From Mediterraneibacter agrestimuris (lineage in GTDB: Bacteria; Bacillota; Clostridia; Lachnospirales; Lachnospiraceae), in NCBI RefSeq assembly GCF_943193195.1, contig NZ_CALPDG010000001.1, positions 62,001 through 126,000 on the forward strand: a stretch of DNA of 64,000 bases, in the 5' to 3' direction. Positions within the stretch are counted from its first letter, which is position 1. Every line of letters begins with the position of its first letter. This document shows positions 62,360-64,000 of this stretch, one piece after another. Made by a program: the position numbers and the translations under genes. The notes beneath the pieces were generated by a model. That model saw only the letters and a program-made list of their open reading frames with translations, was not told the origin of the DNA and searched no databases.

Positions 62360-63763
62360 TTATTTCAGCAATTCTCCAAATGCTGCCATATTTTCAACAT
62401 TCTCAATGTTCAGTACAAAATCAATCAGCTTTTCAATGGTTTCATCACTGTAATACCGTCCTGCGTTCATGCGGAACAGCTCTATAAATTCCTCGCGAGA
62501 CAACATATTCTTCGGATGTCCCTTATGGTAACGCATACTCTCCTCATACACCTTGCCGTCTTTTGTTGTGATAGTAACTGTCTTCTCAGGATGACTTCCG
62601 CTCTGGAATACATTGAAAGAATGAGTCAGAGTGTCCTCTGGATCCTTGCCGCCTTTCACACGTTTTGCCAGCTCCATGATACGCGGATCTTTGAATTTAT
62701 CCGGTGTAAACCAGTTCGGATTCGGAGTCGGGTCTAACAGGTAACTTGCAATAACAAATGGTGTGCTGAACTGTGCTTCCATCAGAGAAGAATATCCGTT
62801 TTCCGGGCAATGCATACGGTACTGGATCGGCGGATTGATTACAATTTCCTCGATATCCTCCGGCTTAATACCATATTTCTTTGTCATATTTGCAACAAGC
62901 TCTACCGGATTCTGCACCCACATGTTTGCAGGCCAGTGCTTGATCAGGATTTCCATAATCATAAACTGATCCATATCCTTGTTCAGCCAGCTGCGGTCTA
63001 CCACATCGGTCAGCTGCTCGCAGTAACCATACGGAATGTCAAAACATCCCTGCATATTAGCAATACCATATTTTGCGCACAGTGCAGCCTCGAGTCCGCT
63101 CTGCGATACCTGTCCCCATTGATAGTGATATGCATTGGACATAGTTGCCTGCTGCATATTAGACGGCATTTCTGCGAAATGACAGGATAAACCAAATGCT
63201 TTATCAATCTGTGTTGCATCCAATCCCATCAGCTTGGCAGCGGCAGTTGTAGCAGCCCAAATATTCCAGTTGGCGATCGCCCATCCCTGGCTGTGGTCAA
63301 AGTCGGGACCTGGCTGTACTGCCATAGAAACCCTCATACATACTTCAAAACAAGCAATAAGCGCCGCCAGATATTCCTTACCTGTTGAATGCTGATCCTC
63401 TGCTACCGCAACCGCTACTGGAACAGCGCTTGCAGAAGGATGCCCCGTCCATGAGCAATCTTCCCAGTCCAGAATATCTGAAATTGTTCCATTTACAAAC
63501 ACCGCATTCGCCGGTGAAAGTTTTTCTCCTGTTGTCCATACAGTTGCGCTTCCGCCAATTCCGTTGTTCAACTCACTTCCGACTTTTACTGCATTCTGCG
63601 CCAGTTCATCATTCTTAGCTGCCAGCGTTACACCAAGGGTATGCAGTGTCATCAGCTTTGCCCGCTCAATTACTTCGGCAGGAATCTTGTCGTAGGTCAG
63701 GTTTGCCGCATACTCGGCTAAAACCTCTGTGTAATTCGTTCCATTGTTCTTAAAATAACTCAT
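62360..63763 (-). CDS. MmgE/PrpD family protein, copy 2
   Basis: A 467-residue paralogue of the 55.8-kb protein; NYTEVLAEYAANLTYDKIPA corresponds to NYTQVLSEYLEKITYDQIPD there, and VNGTISDILDWEDCSWTGHP is nearly identical to the copy 1 motif. First gene of the locus in the window: copy 2 - isomerase - tautomerase - OCD - regulator - paralogue. GAGGAGG precedes the ATG. Confidence 0.85.
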   Translation of the reverse strand: MSYFKNNGTNYTEVLAEYAANLTYDKIPAEVIERAKLMTLHTLGVTLAAKNDELAQNAVKVGSELNNGIGGSATVWTTGEKLSPANAVFVNGTISDILDWEDCSWTGHPSASAVPVAVAVAEDQHSTGKEYLAALIACFEVCMRVSMAVQPGPDFDHSQGWAIANWNIWAATTAAAKLMGLDATQIDKAFGLSCHFAEMPSNMQQATMSNAYHYQWGQVSQSGLEAALCAKYGIANMQGCFDIPYGYCEQLTDVVDRSWLNKDMDQFMIMEILIKHWPANMWVQNPVELVANMTKKYGIKPEDIEEIVINPPIQYRMHCPENGYSSLMEAQFSTPFVIASYLLDPTPNPNWFTPDKFKDPRIMELAKRVKGGKDPEDTLTHSFNVFQSGSHPEKTVTITTKDGKVYEESMRYHKGHPKNMLSREEFIELFRMNAGRYYSDETIEKLIDFVLNIENVENMAAFGELLK

Positions 63764-63792
63764 AACAATATACCTCCTCTTAAATTATCTTT

Positions 63793-63811
63793 TTATGAAC
63801 TATGTTCATAA
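63793..63811. promoter_or_regulatory. Palindrome upstream of MmgE/PrpD copy 2
   Basis: TTATGAAC-TAT-GTTCATAA, a perfect 8-bp inverted repeat 30 bases upstream of the start codon, suits an operator. A TTGTAA box lies further up (63845-63840) but the -10 is weak. The remainder to 64000 shows nothing else. Confidence 0.35.
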
Positions 63812-64000
63812 TTTTCCATATCTGACCGTTTCATTTCTTACAAGGATTTTTCTGTCCCAACTATTAGTTAGCATTTAAAAAATAGCGTTTATCAGACAGA
63901 AGTATGGAATACCCAAAATAATATATATCAGGCAGGCAACACCCGTATGTGATATGATCATTTTTGCATCCAATTCTTTTTGTCCATAGCACAATGCGGA

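Noticed and set aside
63764-64000. Second sigma-54 promoter upstream of MmgE/PrpD copy 2
   Set aside because: A TTGCC occurs but there is no GG 10 bases upstream of its GC.

Overview
The window looks like the chromosome of a low-to-moderate GC, Gram-positive anaerobe of the Clostridia, most probably a gut Lachnospiraceae. This rests on gene content and style: a bacterial V-type ATPase operon, a split transketolase, the dnaX-ybaB-recR block, TRAP- and PTS-based sugar uptake, purine-rich Shine-Dalgarno sites before almost every gene, and several TTG/GTG starts. The species cannot be named from sequence alone.

Layout. 1-1634: 5' part of a secreted, Cna-like surface adhesin running off the left edge. 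1.9-6.5 kb: membrane-anchored C39-fold protein, SAM methyltransferase, pyridoxine kinase. 6.6-13.7 kb: two GntR/UTRA regulators and a mannose-family PTS operon with two SIS-domain enzymes and a HAD phosphatase, resembling fructoselysine/glucoselysine (Amadori product) operons. 14.0-14.4 kb: a strongly palindromic element next to tRNA-Lys(CTT). 14.7-15.9 kb: thioredoxin-like protein, a previously untracked 49-residue Cys-rich protein, and TrmB. 16.2-24.8 kb: nine-gene V-ATPase operon, interrupted between subunits F and E by a palindromic insertion flanked by a 12-bp direct repeat. 24.9-28.9 kb: GPH-family symporter and acetoacetate-decarboxylase-family protein, divergent from a PucR-type regulator. 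29.1-34.2 kb: glycogen branching enzyme and a large acidic repeat protein with an AAA domain. 34.3-35.5 kb: a gene-poor stretch with its own promoter and terminator. 35.5-38.0 kb: transaldolase and split transketolase. 38.3-43.1 kb: LacI regulator, recR, ybaB, dnaX, 6-phosphofructokinase. 43.3-53.0 kb: CPBP protease, LacI regulator and a hexuronate regulon (uxaA, uxaB, uxaC and a TRAP transporter) with recognisable operators. 53.4-55.6 kb: DUF1015 protein and SEC-C methionine aminopeptidase.

55.8-63.8 kb is the least familiar part. It is one minus-strand locus with two copies of an MmgE/PrpD-family enzyme plus maleate-isomerase/Asp-Glu-racemase-like enzyme pair, an ornithine-cyclodeaminase-family dehydrogenase, a 4-oxalocrotonate-tautomerase-like protein, a LevR-like sigma-54 activator broken by one extra base, and a third isomerase paralogue in which both catalytic cysteines are serine. 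A textbook sigma-54 promoter sits immediately upstream of one of the enzyme pairs. The chemistry suggests catabolism of an unsaturated or amino dicarboxylic acid, but the substrate cannot be read from the sequence.

Many expression units are visible: at least a dozen sigma-A-like promoters with 16-18 bp spacers, LacI-type operators of form TGTAAG-N2-CTTACA at four places in the hexuronate regulon, a 12-bp motif shared by the PTS and gntR promoters, and about a dozen hairpin terminators. All gene functions are assigned by recognition of family motifs, not by database search.
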